NCBI GenBank assembly: GCA_900539375.1
Contig: UQBY01000015.1
Coordinates: 1 to 64,000, forward strand
Direction: 5' to 3'
Source of the DNA: an uncultured Clostridium sp.
Lineage (GTDB): Bacteria; Bacillota; Clostridia; Clostridiales; Clostridiaceae
DNA length: 64,000 nt
In this document: positions 42,249 to 52,500 of the stretch, one piece after another
Position numbering within the stretch: position 1 is the first letter of the stretch
Layout of the letters: each line of letters begins with the position of its first letter
Program-made: the position numbers and the translations under genes
Notes under the pieces: model-generated
The model's input: the letters and a program-made list of their open reading frames with translations, nothing else
What the model was told of the DNA's origin: nothing
Database searches by the model: none

Positions 42249-43607
42249 ATGAAAATTATTATTGTTGGTTGTGGTAAAGTAGGCTGTACTATTGCTGAGC
42301 AATTAGATCAAGAAGGTCATAATATTACATTAGTTGATACAAATCCTGATATTTTAGAAAAAATGTCAAATACTCTTGATGTAATTGGTGTAATTGGTAA
42401 TGGTGCAAGTTATAATGTTCAAATGGAAGCAGGAGTTGTAAAGGCAGATTTATTAATTGCAGTAACCTCTTCTGATGAACTTAACCTTCTTTGTTGCTTA
42501 ATAGCTAAAAAAGCAGGTAATGTCCATACTATTGCACGTGTGCGTAATCCTGTTTATAGAGAAGAAATAAATTTTATAAAAGAAGAGCTTGGTCTTTCAA
42601 TGGTAATAAATCCAGAAGAAGCAACAGCTTCAGAAATTGCAAGGCTTTTAAGATTTCCATCTGCAATTACAATTGATACCTTTGCTAAAGGAAGAGTTGA
42701 ACTTTTAAAATTTGAAATAACTCATGAATCAGTATTACATAATATGATGATTGCTGATATTTCAACTAAGCTTCATTGTGATATTCTTATATGTGCAATA
42801 GAGCGTAATGAAGAGGTTATTATACCAGCAGGTCATTTTATATTACGTGAAAAAGATAAAGTAACAATAGTTGCATCTTCTAAAAATTCAAGTGAATTCT
42901 TCAAAAAAATTGGCATTTTAAATCAAAGAATTAAAAATGTAATACTTATAGGTGGAGGAAAAATTTCTTTTTACTTAGCTAAAGCATTACTTTCAATGGG
43001 CATGAGTGTAAAAATAATAGAACAAAGTAAGGAAAGATGTGAATATTTAAGCACACATTTACCAGAGGCAATGCTTATAAATGGAGATGGAACAGACCAA
43101 ACTCTTCTTTTAGAAGAAGGTATTGAATATACAGATGCTCTAGCCTCTCTTACTAATTATGATGAAGAAAATATAATGCTTTCTCTTTATGCTAAGAGCA
43201 AAACTAAAGCAAAACTTATAACAAAAGTTAATAGATTAACCTTTGAAAATATAATAAATGGTCTTCCAATTGGAAGTATTATTTATCCTAAATTCATTAC
43301 TGCAGAAAGAATACTGCAATATGTAAGAGCTATGCAAAATTCCTTAGGAAGTAATGTAGAAACTCTTTATAGAATTGTAAATAATAAAGTTGAAGCCTTA
43401 GAATTTCGTGTAAGACAAAACTCTCCTGTAGTAGGAATACCTCTTGAAAAACTTAAGCTTAAGGATAACTTGTTAGTAACTTGTATAAATAGAAATGGTA
43501 GAATAATAACTCCTCGTGGACATGACACTATAAATATTGGTGATACAGTTATTGTTGTTACTACAAATACAGGTCTTAATGACTTAAAAGATATTCTTAA
43601 AAATTAA
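42249..43607 (+). CDS. trkA: Trk potassium uptake protein TrkA
   Basis: 452 residues from ATG 42249 (GGAGG at 42239-42243; the upstream TTG contains that site). Two tandem RCK units, each with a Rossmann NAD-binding loop (IIIVGCGKVGCTIAEQL at the start and VILIGGGKISFYLAKAL near 230) and a C-terminal RCK_C subdomain. TrkA is the cytosolic regulatory ring that gates TrkH in response to nucleotides. The trkH gene follows 13 nt later. Confidence 0.95.
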   Translation: MKIIIVGCGKVGCTIAEQLDQEGHNITLVDTNPDILEKMSNTLDVIGVIGNGASYNVQMEAGVVKADLLIAVTSSDELNLLCCLIAKKAGNVHTIARVRNPVYREEINFIKEELGLSMVINPEEATASEIARLLRFPSAITIDTFAKGRVELLKFEITHESVLHNMMIADISTKLHCDILICAIERNEEVIIPAGHFILREKDKVTIVASSKNSSEFFKKIGILNQRIKNVILIGGGKISFYLAKALLSMGMSVKIIEQSKERCEYLSTHLPEAMLINGDGTDQTLLLEEGIEYTDALASLTNYDEENIMLSLYAKSKTKAKLITKVNRLTFENIINGLPIGSIIYPKFITAERILQYVRAMQNSLGSNVETLYRIVNNKVEALEFRVRQNSPVVGIPLEKLKLKDNLLVTCINRNGRIITPRGHDTINIGDTVIVVTTNTGLNDLKDILKN

Positions 43608-43620
43608 GTGAGGTTATTTT

Positions 43621-45060
43621 ATGAATAGTTCCATTATAAGATATATATTAGGTTATGTTTTAAAATTTGAAGCTGTCTTTCTTGCATTACCTTGTTTTAC
43701 AGCACTAATTTATAGAGAAAAAGAAGGCTTTGCTTTTGGAATTGTCCTTGTTTTATGTGCTATTTTAGGAAGCATTTGTACATATACAAAACCTAAAAAT
43801 ACTGTGTTTTATGCAAAAGAAGGCTTTGTTACAGTTGCTTTAAGTTGGATTATATTAAGTGTAATGGGTGCTCTTCCCTTTGTTATAAATGAAGAAATTC
43901 CAAACTTTACAGATGCCTTATTTGAAATAATTTCTGGATTTACTACAACAGGGGCTAGTATTTTATCAGATGTTGAAGCACTTTCTCATTGCTCATTAAT
44001 ATGGAGAAGCTTTTCTCACTGGATTGGAGGCATGGGAGTTTTAGTATTTATTTTAGCTATACTTCCCCTAGCTGGTGGTGGACATAGCATGCACTTACTT
44101 CGTGCAGAAAGCCCTGGCCCTTCTGTTGGAAAGTTAGTTCCTCGTTTACGTTCAACAGCAATGATTTTATACGGAATTTACTTTTTTATGACAGTAATAG
44201 AATTGATTATTCTTTTAATAGCAAAAATGCCACTTTTTGATGCAATATGTACTGCCTTTGGTACTGCTGGAACTGGTGGTTTTGGTATAAAAAATGATAG
44301 TATGGCTAGTTATTCCACTCTTATTCAAGGAATAGTTACAGTTTTTATGATTTTATTTGGAGTTAATTTTAATGTTTATTATCTATTTTTAATAAAAAAA
44401 CCTAAAGAAGCATTAAAATGTGAAGAATTAAGATACTACTTAGGAATAATAGGCTTTGCTATTTTATTTATAACAATTAATATAAGAGGACTTTTTCCAA
44501 GTATTTTTAAGGCTTTTCACCATGCAGCCTTTCAAGTTGGTTCAATAATAACTACTACAGGTTTTGCAACAGAAGATTTTAATATTTGGCCTCAAGCCTC
44601 AAAAACACTACTTGTTATAATTATGTTTATTGGAGCCTGTGCAGGAAGTACTGGAGGAGGAATTAAAGTTTCTCGTTTTGCTCTTCTTTTAAAAACAGTT
44701 GGAAAGGAATTATCCCATTTAATTCATCCAAGAAGCATAAAAATAATAAAATTTGAAGGTAAAAAGGTTGAACATGATGTTATACGTTCAGTTAATGTAT
44801 TTTTAATAACCTATGTTTTAATATTTGCCTTTTCAGTTTTAGCTATATGTATTGATGGGTTAGACTTAACAACTAACTTTACTGCTGTTGCAGCAACTCT
44901 TAATAATATAGGTCCAGGACTTGAGTTAGTTGGTCCTACTCAAAATTTTAGTGTATTTTCAAGCTTTTCAAAATATATTCTTATGTTTGATATGCTAGCA
45001 GGAAGACTAGAATTATTCCCTATGCTTATACTATTTACACCAGCTACTTGGAAAAAATAA
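43621..45060 (+). CDS. trkH: Trk potassium uptake protein TrkH
   Basis: 479 residues, highly hydrophobic with repeated M1-P-M2 units. Selectivity-filter-like loops are GFTTTGAS, GTAGTGGFG, ITTTGFA and the last loop NNIGPGLE. SHWIGGMGVLVF and CAGSTGGGIKVSR are family landmarks. Forms the potassium pore with TrkA as regulator in the cytoplasmic membrane. Confidence 0.95.
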   Translation: MNSSIIRYILGYVLKFEAVFLALPCFTALIYREKEGFAFGIVLVLCAILGSICTYTKPKNTVFYAKEGFVTVALSWIILSVMGALPFVINEEIPNFTDALFEIISGFTTTGASILSDVEALSHCSLIWRSFSHWIGGMGVLVFILAILPLAGGGHSMHLLRAESPGPSVGKLVPRLRSTAMILYGIYFFMTVIELIILLIAKMPLFDAICTAFGTAGTGGFGIKNDSMASYSTLIQGIVTVFMILFGVNFNVYYLFLIKKPKEALKCEELRYYLGIIGFAILFITINIRGLFPSIFKAFHHAAFQVGSIITTTGFATEDFNIWPQASKTLLVIIMFIGACAGSTGGGIKVSRFALLLKTVGKELSHLIHPRSIKIIKFEGKKVEHDVIRSVNVFLITYVLIFAFSVLAICIDGLDLTTNFTAVAATLNNIGPGLELVGPTQNFSVFSSFSKYILMFDMLAGRLELFPMLILFTPATWKK

Positions 45061-45089
45061 AAAAATCCCTTGATTTAGGGATTTTTTTA
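45061..45089. terminator. Bidirectional terminator
   Basis: AAAAATCCCT at 45061-45070 and AGGGATTTTT at 45077-45086 with a short loop, between trkH and the convergent HD gene. Confidence 0.88.
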
Positions 45090-45677
45090 TTCATCTTTTA
45101 AAGCACCAATTTTTACACCTTCATTAACTATTTCTAAAACAAGCTCCCATAACTCACTAGAAGTTTCCTTTACAACCTCCATTCTTTTAAGAACCATAGA
45201 TTTTGTAGTACCATTTTCCTTCCAAGCTCTTCCTTTAGTTGAAATGTTATTTAAAATAGGTTGTATTCTATCAAGACATGCAGCATATCTACTTTCAATA
45301 GTCTTCATTTCTTCAAATTCATTCCATAAATCATAAATTATTTTACTCTGGTCTTTAGGAAGAATATTAAATATTCTATCAGCTGCTTTAATTTCTCTTT
45401 CCCTTTTAGTTAAATTTCCTTCCTTATCATAGCAAAAGGTATCTCCTGCATCTATTTCAACTAAATCATGAATTATAACCATATTTATAACCTTTTCTAT
45501 ATTAACATCCTCTTTTATATGTTCCTTTAATAAAGGAGCCATTAATGCTAAATGCCAAGAATGCTCTGCATCATTTTCAAATCTTTCAGATTTTGTAAGG
45601 TAAGTCCTTCTCATAATTTCCTTAGCCTTATCAACTTCCACTATAAATTTAACCTGCTCTATTAATCTTTTTTCCAT
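45087..45677 (-). CDS. HD-domain phosphohydrolase (YfbR/HDDC2-like)
   Basis: 196 residues. AEHSWHLALMA gives the first metal histidine, IIHDLVEIDAGDTF the HD pair and following acidic residues, and the last Asp lies in CLDRIQP. The layout is that of the HDDC2/YfbR group, which hydrolyses deoxyribonucleoside 5'-monophosphates; that specificity is a family inference. Single gene, divergent from lexA. Confidence 0.83.
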   Translation of the reverse strand: MEKRLIEQVKFIVEVDKAKEIMRRTYLTKSERFENDAEHSWHLALMAPLLKEHIKEDVNIEKVINMVIIHDLVEIDAGDTFCYDKEGNLTKREREIKAADRIFNILPKDQSKIIYDLWNEFEEMKTIESRYAACLDRIQPILNNISTKGRAWKENGTTKSMVLKRMEVVKETSSELWELVLEIVNEGVKIGALKDE

Positions 45678-45806
45678 ATTTTATTATCACCTCAAATATT
45701 ATTATAGCTTAATAACAATATTTTAAATATTAAATTTAAACTTTTTTAATAAGGATTTTCAAATTAACTATGTATAAATTATAAAGTTTATGACAATAAT
45801 ATGAAA

Positions 45807-45833
45807 GAACATAAGTTTTGAGAACGTAAGTTT
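45807..45833. promoter_or_regulatory. Two tandem LexA boxes
   Basis: GAACATAAGTTT at 45807-45818 and GAACGTAAGTTT at 45822-45833 both match the Gram-positive SOS box GAACNNNNGTTY. They are 3 nt apart (15-bp centre spacing) and the second overlaps the minus-35 of lexA. Confidence 0.9.
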
Positions 45834-45860
45834 GATTACTTAACAAAAATATGTTATATT
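45832..45860 (+). promoter_or_regulatory. lexA promoter
   Basis: TTGATT at 45832-45837, 17-nt spacer, TATATT at 45855-45860. Repressed by the overlapping LexA box, so lexA is self-regulated. Confidence 0.75.
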
Positions 45861-45888
45861 ATTATTAATAATATAGTGAGGTGTTCTT

Positions 45889-46494
45889 ATGCTAGATATA
45901 AAAGATAAACAACTTGAAATATACAATTTTTTAAAAACATATACAGAAAATAAAGGCTATCCACCTTCTGTAAGAGAAATATGTGAAGCTGTAGGGCTAA
46001 GCTCTACCTCAACAGTTCATGGACATTTAAAAAGACTAGAAAGAAAAGGTCTTATAAAAAGAGACCCTTCAAAACCAAGAGCTTTAGAAATTGCAGAACT
46101 TAATCAATGTAAAAAAGAAATGATAAACATTCCAATAGTAGGAAAAGTAACAGCAGGACTTCCTATTTTAGCAACAGAAAACATTGAAGATACCTTCCCT
46201 GTTCCTCTTGAATATGTAAAACATGATAGAGAACTTTTTATGCTTAGAGTAACTGGAGAAAGTATGAAAAAAGTAGGTATAAACAACAATGATTTAGCCA
46301 TTATAGAAAAAAAAGAATCAGCAGAAAATGGAGATATAGTAGTTGCATTAATAGATAACGAAGCTACTATAAAAAGATTCTTTAAAGAAAATGGTCACTT
46401 TAGATTACAACCAGAAAATGATACAATGGACCCTATCATAGTAGAAAACTGTAGCATCTTAGGAAAACTTGTAGGCATTTACAGACAATATTAA
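45889..46494 (+). CDS. lexA: LexA repressor
   Basis: 201 residues. Winged-helix DNA-binding domain at 1-65 (YPPSVREICEAVGLSSTST), cleavage site Ala89-Gly90 in KVTAGLP, catalytic Ser125 (VTGESM) and Lys162 (ATIKRF). LexA represses SOS genes and cuts itself when RecA filaments form. GAGGTG precedes ATG 45889. Two LexA boxes upstream show autoregulation; mutS, mutL and miaA are about 10 kb away on the other strand. Confidence 0.97.
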   Translation: MLDIKDKQLEIYNFLKTYTENKGYPPSVREICEAVGLSSTSTVHGHLKRLERKGLIKRDPSKPRALEIAELNQCKKEMINIPIVGKVTAGLPILATENIEDTFPVPLEYVKHDRELFMLRVTGESMKKVGINNNDLAIIEKKESAENGDIVVALIDNEATIKRFFKENGHFRLQPENDTMDPIIVENCSILGKLVGIYRQY

Positions 46495-46501
46495 TATAAA
46501 A

Positions 46502-46541
46502 AATAAGAGCTGTTTTTAAAATTTACAGCTCTTATTAAACA
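46502..46541. terminator. Bidirectional terminator
   Basis: AATAAGAGCTGT at 46502-46513 and ACAGCTCTTATT at 46525-46536, exact complements, between lexA and the convergent AAA gene. Confidence 0.85.
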
Positions 46542-48076
46542 TATACAGCTAGTATATCTTTGTTATCTAAAACTATCTTTTCTTTTTTATATTCTTTATT
46601 TTTATTAAAATTAAAAATTAATAAATATCCTTTGTTTTCTTCATTAATGTTAAGATAATCAACTAATTGATTCAAGCCTTTTTCATGGTATTCTTCTCCA
46701 TGCCAAATTTTAAGTTCTATAATATACTTATTACTATTATAAGTTATTACAACATCTAATCTTTTTTCTTCAGATATTTGTACCTCTTTAAAAGCAAAAC
46801 CTACTCCATTTATTATTGGAGTTAAAAATGCTAAAAATAACATTCTACCATGGGTTTCTAAAAAGTTTTCATTTTTAGAAGAATATTCTTCTTTCATAAA
46901 TTTCTGAAATCTAAGAAGAATTTTTTCAACATTAAGACCATTACCATAAATAAAATCAGATTTAAAATTATATTTTTTCATTATATTATTATTTTCTAAT
47001 AAGGAGGAAAAATAATTATATAAAATTTGAGAAAATATTCTATTTGAAATAGCTACCATATTGTCTTCATTTTTAAAATATCCAAACATTAATCCTAAAT
47101 TTATAGTAGGATTAAGCATATTAAAAGTATTTCTAGCTCCATTCATTATAATATCTAAAACATATTCTTTTAAATCACTATTATTTTCTATATTTTTTAT
47201 TAAATCATCAAATAATGTATTTTTCTCATTTAATAATAATTTTACAGCCTTTATCATATTCTCTTCATTCCAAGAAGCCTTTAAGTCTTCATCTATTATT
47301 TGACATAACCTGCTTACTAAAAAAGGATACCCACTTGTATAAAAATAAATAAAGTTTACTACTTTGTCTAAATCTAATTCTATTTTTCTATCTCTTTTAT
47401 ACTCATTTAACATATTCTTTATACCATCTTTTGATAAACTCATATCAATATTAAATGGTACTGCTATATTCCAAGGGGAATTATATTTTCTTTCTTCATT
47501 TGGTCTTAATTTAATCTTTAAGTTTTTTATATCATAAACTCCAGCTAATATTACAGACTTAAATGTAATTCCTTCCCCTTCACTTCTTTGAAGATACTTA
47601 TTTCTAAGCATACCAAGAAAACTTAAAAATAACTGATTATTACTGCTTTTATCCACTTCATCTATTATAAGAATAACTTCTTTATTTAATCTTTTTATAA
47701 ATTTAGATATTAGTCTAGATAAACCTGGCAATGTAGAAACTTTTAGACTTAAATTTCTAAATATTTCATTTAAATCTTCATCTATAAAATCAAGCTTTTC
47801 ATCAATTAAGTTTATAAACTCTTTTACAAATTTTTCTTCATCACTAAAGGCAATATCTCCAATACCTTCAAAACTTATACTAATAACTAAATAGTCCTTT
47901 AAAAGCTCCTTCTTTAAAGCAAAAAGTAATGTGGTTTTACCATATTGTCTAGGTCTATTTATTATAAAATATTCATTATCTTCCACTAACTTTTTAGCTT
48001 CCCTTACCTTATCAGAAATATCTACCATATATTGAATATTAGGATTACAAACTCCTGTGGTTCTAAATCTTTTCAC
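46535..48076 (-). CDS. AAA-like ATPase with C-terminal PD-(D/E)XK nuclease domain
   Basis: 513 residues from GTG 48076 (GGGAG 9 nt upstream). P-loop variant INRPRQYGKTTLL (39-51), Walker B LIIDEVDKSS, a long helical middle, and a C-terminal nuclease-like fold with RLDVVITYNSNKYIIELKIW (Asp, then Glu-x-Lys) and GLNQLVDYL. This is the AAA-like/PD-(D/E)XK family common in clostridia and Bacteroidetes. Function unknown; possibly defence or DNA processing. Single gene. Confidence 0.82.
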   Translation of the reverse strand: MKRFRTTGVCNPNIQYMVDISDKVREAKKLVEDNEYFIINRPRQYGKTTLLFALKKELLKDYLVISISFEGIGDIAFSDEEKFVKEFINLIDEKLDFIDEDLNEIFRNLSLKVSTLPGLSRLISKFIKRLNKEVILIIDEVDKSSNNQLFLSFLGMLRNKYLQRSEGEGITFKSVILAGVYDIKNLKIKLRPNEERKYNSPWNIAVPFNIDMSLSKDGIKNMLNEYKRDRKIELDLDKVVNFIYFYTSGYPFLVSRLCQIIDEDLKASWNEENMIKAVKLLLNEKNTLFDDLIKNIENNSDLKEYVLDIIMNGARNTFNMLNPTINLGLMFGYFKNEDNMVAISNRIFSQILYNYFSSLLENNNIMKKYNFKSDFIYGNGLNVEKILLRFQKFMKEEYSSKNENFLETHGRMLFLAFLTPIINGVGFAFKEVQISEEKRLDVVITYNSNKYIIELKIWHGEEYHEKGLNQLVDYLNINEENKGYLLIFNFNKNKEYKKEKIVLDNKDILAVYV

Positions 48077-48218
48077 CTTATGAAGCTCCCTTCAAAATAA
48101 ATTTTATATTAAACAATACTAATATAAGCATATTAATAATTTATTTAAAAATATATTACTATAAAGCTAAAAAAAATACTACTGTTAAATTCATTCTTTT
48201 GAATATATATTTATACTA

Positions 48219-48255
48219 AAAAATTGACTACTCATAAAACAAGTAGCCAATTTTT
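48219..48255 (-). terminator. Terminator of the methionine-gamma-lyase-like gene
   Basis: AAAAATTGACTACT at 48219-48232 pairs with AGTAGCCAATTTTT at 48242-48255 (one mismatch). On the minus strand it is followed by a T-run. Confidence 0.8.
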
Positions 48256-48281
48256 GTTAGTCATACCATTATATCTTTTTT

Positions 48282-49562
48282 TTATTTTAAGATATTATTA
48301 AGTGCTATAAGAATTCCTATTTTAGCATGGTCAAAGGTTAATCCACCTTGAAGATATGCTATATAAGGTTCTCTAATTGGTGCATCTGCTGATAGTTCTA
48401 TTGATGAACCTTGTATAAATGCTCCTGCTGCCATTATAACTTGGTCTTGGTATCCTGGCATATCCCATGGTTCACATTCTACATAAGAATCTATTGGTGA
48501 ACCATATTGTATTCCCTTACAGAATTTAATAAGTTTTTCTGGTTCTCCAAATTTAATTGCTTGAATTATATCACTTCTTTTATCTGTATATTTAGGTAAA
48601 ACTTCAAATCCTGCAATTTCCATTATTCTTGCACAAAATATTGCTCCCTTAACAGCTTCCATAGCAACATGAGGTGCTAAAAATAGTCCTTGGAAAAGAC
48701 TTCTCATAAGACCAAAAGTAGCTCCACATTCTCCTCCTATTCCAGGAACAGTTAATCTAAAGGCAGCTTGTTCTACTAACTCTTTTTTACCTACTATATA
48801 TCCACCAGATGGAGCAATTCCTCCACCTATATTTTTAATTAAAGAACCTGCAATTAAATCTGCACCTACATCTGTTGGTTCTATTGTATCTATAAATTCA
48901 CCATAGCAGTTATCTACAAAAACAAATACATCTTTTCTTAAATTTTTAACAAAACTTATTGCTTCTCCTATTTCTGATACAAGGAAAGCATTTCTCCAAC
49001 CATATCCTGTACTTCTTTGAATATGTACAATTTTTATACTTTCATCCTTTAAAGCTTCTTCTATTTTTTCAAAGTCAAATTTTCCATTTTCCTTTAAATC
49101 TACTTGCTTATAATTTACTCCATATTCTTTTAATGAGCCTATATTTTCATCTCCTGTAATACCAATTATATTATGTAAGGTATCATAAGGCTTTCCTGCA
49201 ATACATAAAAGAGTATCATTAGGTCTTAAATTTCCAAATAAAGCAGCTCCTATAGCATGAGTACCATTAACAAAGTGAGGACGAACTAAAGCAGCTTCAG
49301 CGTTAAATATTCTTGCATAAACCTTATCTAAAGACTCTCTTCCTATATCATCATATCCATATCCTGAAGAGTTAGTAAAATGAGAATCACTTATTCTTTC
49401 TTCTTGAAAGGCTTTTAAAACCTTCATTTGATTAAATTCTCTTATTTCATCATACTTTTTAAATTCCTCTTCTACATCTTTTAAAGCCTTTTCATATAAA
49501 TTAAAGGTTTCTTCTTTAAATCCATATTGGCTTTTTAATAATTCCTTTGTAACTTGTAACAT
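48282..49562 (-). CDS. Methionine gamma-lyase-family (aluminium resistance) PLP enzyme
   Basis: 426 residues from ATG 49562 (GGAGG 5 nt upstream). Fold-type I PLP enzyme with HFTNSSGYGYDDIGRE near the start, HFVNGTHAIGAALFG, FVDNCYGEF, and the PLP-lysine region GSLIKNIGGGIAPSGGYIVG. Family names vary (aluminium resistance protein, methionine gamma-lyase); a C-S lyase on sulfur amino acids is probable. It sits 9 nt from the start side of nothing else on this strand: the DUF445 gene upstream ends 22 nt before it, so they may be co-transcribed. Confidence 0.85.
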   Translation of the reverse strand: MLQVTKELLKSQYGFKEETFNLYEKALKDVEEEFKKYDEIREFNQMKVLKAFQEERISDSHFTNSSGYGYDDIGRESLDKVYARIFNAEAALVRPHFVNGTHAIGAALFGNLRPNDTLLCIAGKPYDTLHNIIGITGDENIGSLKEYGVNYKQVDLKENGKFDFEKIEEALKDESIKIVHIQRSTGYGWRNAFLVSEIGEAISFVKNLRKDVFVFVDNCYGEFIDTIEPTDVGADLIAGSLIKNIGGGIAPSGGYIVGKKELVEQAAFRLTVPGIGGECGATFGLMRSLFQGLFLAPHVAMEAVKGAIFCARIMEIAGFEVLPKYTDKRSDIIQAIKFGEPEKLIKFCKGIQYGSPIDSYVECEPWDMPGYQDQVIMAAGAFIQGSSIELSADAPIREPYIAYLQGGLTFDHAKIGILIALNNILK

Positions 49563-49583
49563 AAATTCCTCCAAAATTTTATA

Positions 49584-52500
49584 CTATTTTTTATTAATAC
49601 GATAGTCATTTATAAAATAAGCTATTGTTAGTAAAATTGATAGATATATATTTATTCCAAAGACAAATCCTAATGAACCATATAAATATAATTTATTAAA
49701 AAATTCACCTGCAAAGGATTTAAATAATTCATGAATTTCACAAGGGTCCATTTTATCAATTTGTGTTTTTGTAATTTCTTTTAAATGAAGACTATAAATT
49801 AAATTTTGCATATTATTTATAAGAGAGCTTATTAAGCTATTTCCTATAATAAATAATAAATAGTCTTTAGTTTTATCATCAACAATTTCATTTATATTGT
49901 CTAAAATGTTCTTTATATTTTTATTTAATATTTCAATATTATTTAAATTAAAGCTTTCATTTTCAAATATAAAATCTATCATATCTTTTATTGATTCATT
50001 GCTTATAAAATATGAAATTTTATGACTTTCTATATTATCATACAACTTATTTGAAATCTTTTCTACATGAATATTAAAACTATTACTATTTAAAACTTTA
50101 TTTACTATTAAATCAGTAGTATATAAAATGTCTTTTCTTTCTATATTCTCTAAGGTTATATTTTCTATAGGAAGAATATAATATTTATATACTAAATCAT
50201 TTAAATATAGTGAATTTTTCTTAATATTTTCATTAAAGTTTTTACTTAATGTATTTAATACTACAGTTATCTCATTATTAAACTTATTATAAATTTTATC
50301 TAAAGAATCTAAATTAGCTTTATATAAAACAGTATTTAATTTTACATTCATTACTTTATCTAAGAATAAGTTTGAAACATAGTCTATATTTTCTTTTAAG
50401 TTATCTTTAGCTAAAATATCAAAGGCTTTATCAATTATCATATCTGTATCAAGTTCACTTGCCTTTAATTGAAGAACTTTTATTTCCTTTGGGTATATAA
50501 CATTATTTAATCCTGTATTTAGTACTCCTGTTATTTCAAATACCTTATCATTTATAAAACCTTCTATTTTCTTATCTATAAAAACATCTACACAATTACT
50601 TAAAATTTCATTTCCATTCATAAAACTATATGCCATTTTTTCAAGGAAACCTAAATTTTCTAAAACTTTATTTTCTACTAAAACCTTTATATCTTCTTTT
50701 TTGCTTTGTATAATTTCTACTATTTTATTAGAAGAAAAGATTCCTAATTTATAAATATTTTTATCTATAAGATTTTTAATTGAGCCATTAAAAACAGTTC
50801 CTATTGTTTTATCTTTTTCTATTTCTTCATAAAGAAGATTTGATACCTTAGTTTTTGTATAGCCTTTTAAGTCTGATAAAATAAAGTTTTTAATATACTC
50901 AGATACTTTATTTTTTATATTTCCTATAGAAGATTCATTTAAAATGCTATTTAAAGAATTATCTATTATATTTTCATATAAAGCTTTGTTTTTAAATACT
51001 ACTTCTTTTACAAATTCCTCTTTAAAAAATTTTGAATAATTTTCATTTAAAAGAGATGATATTTCTTCATTTATTTTTAATTCAATAGTTTTTAAATTTT
51101 CATCTGGTATTAAATTTTTTAAAGTCTTTTTATCCTTTAAAGTTTTTTCTATTTTATCACTTAAAATATTACTATAATTAATATTTTCAAGTTCTTTTAT
51201 AGCTTTATTAAAATGTGATTTTTTAAGTAATGTACCTATTTTATTGTTAGCTGTATATTTAAATATATTTTTTCTCTTAGTTAGTATTTTTTTAGAAAAG
51301 TTATATAAAGAAACTGCTAAATTATTTCTCTTTTTATTTAACCAATCTAAAATAAGTTTATAGTTATCCTTCTTTATAGAAGCTGAAAGTTTATCTACTC
51401 CTATATCTTTTTTAAGATTAAACATTTCTTTTAACTTACTTCCATTTAAAAGTTCTTTATCTATAACATTACCTATTCCCTTTGATAAATTATCCTTATG
51501 AGATGGAATATAACCTAATGAAAAATGTTTTAAAAGAGGAATTTTAGCTAAAACTTTATTTTGTGTATAAGGCTTAAATAACATATTTATAGCTATTACA
51601 TTAGTTAAAACACCTATAAGAGCCATAACTATACAAGAAGATAAAATTTTTATAGGTAAAGAAATTGAAAGATTTAAAGTACCTACTCCAAAAAGCATTC
51701 CAACTACAAGACCTAATGCTCCTCCAAAAATAGATATAGGTTTTAATTGATTTCCCATAAACCTTTGTGCTATGTCACATATTGCATCCTCATCTTGAGT
51801 TATAAGATTATCATAAATTACCTTTTTAATTTTTCCCTTTAATAAGCCTTCTGCATTTTCCCTTAAATATTTATGCCCCTTTTCACAGATAAAATCAGAA
51901 CTTTCCTTTTGAGATACCTTTAATAAAAGTTCCTTTACTTCATGGGTTTCATAATCATTTAAAGTATTTTTAACCTCTTCATTTAAAGCTTTTTCTATAA
52001 ATTTACCTAAAGATTCTTTATTATTTTTATATAATTCTTTTAAATCTATAGAATAAAGAGCTTCTTGAATTTTTTCATTTAAAACTTTACTTAAAGACCC
52101 TTTATTTTTCTTTAAATATCTTCTTCCTAAAATAGGTATAGCCTTTGAAACTTTCTTTATTTTTTCATTTTTAAAAACATCTTTAAGTTCTAAATTTAAA
52201 ATTTCATTATATTGATTATTTATAAACTTTAAAGAAATTTTCTCTATCTTTTCCTTTAAAGATATTTTATTTTTAAAGATATAATCATATTTTTTCTTAT
52301 TAAATAGTTCTTTTAAATCAACTTTAAAAAATAGTCCTACCTTTTTTGAAGAAAAGATTAATAGCATTTTATTTATAATATTTTCTCCCTTTTTAGAAAA
52401 AGAGTTTTGTAGTGAAGTTACTATTTTATTTAACTTATCATCCTTTAATAAATTTGAACTTTCAATCTTTTTTATTAAATCCTTTATTTTTGTTTCTTTA

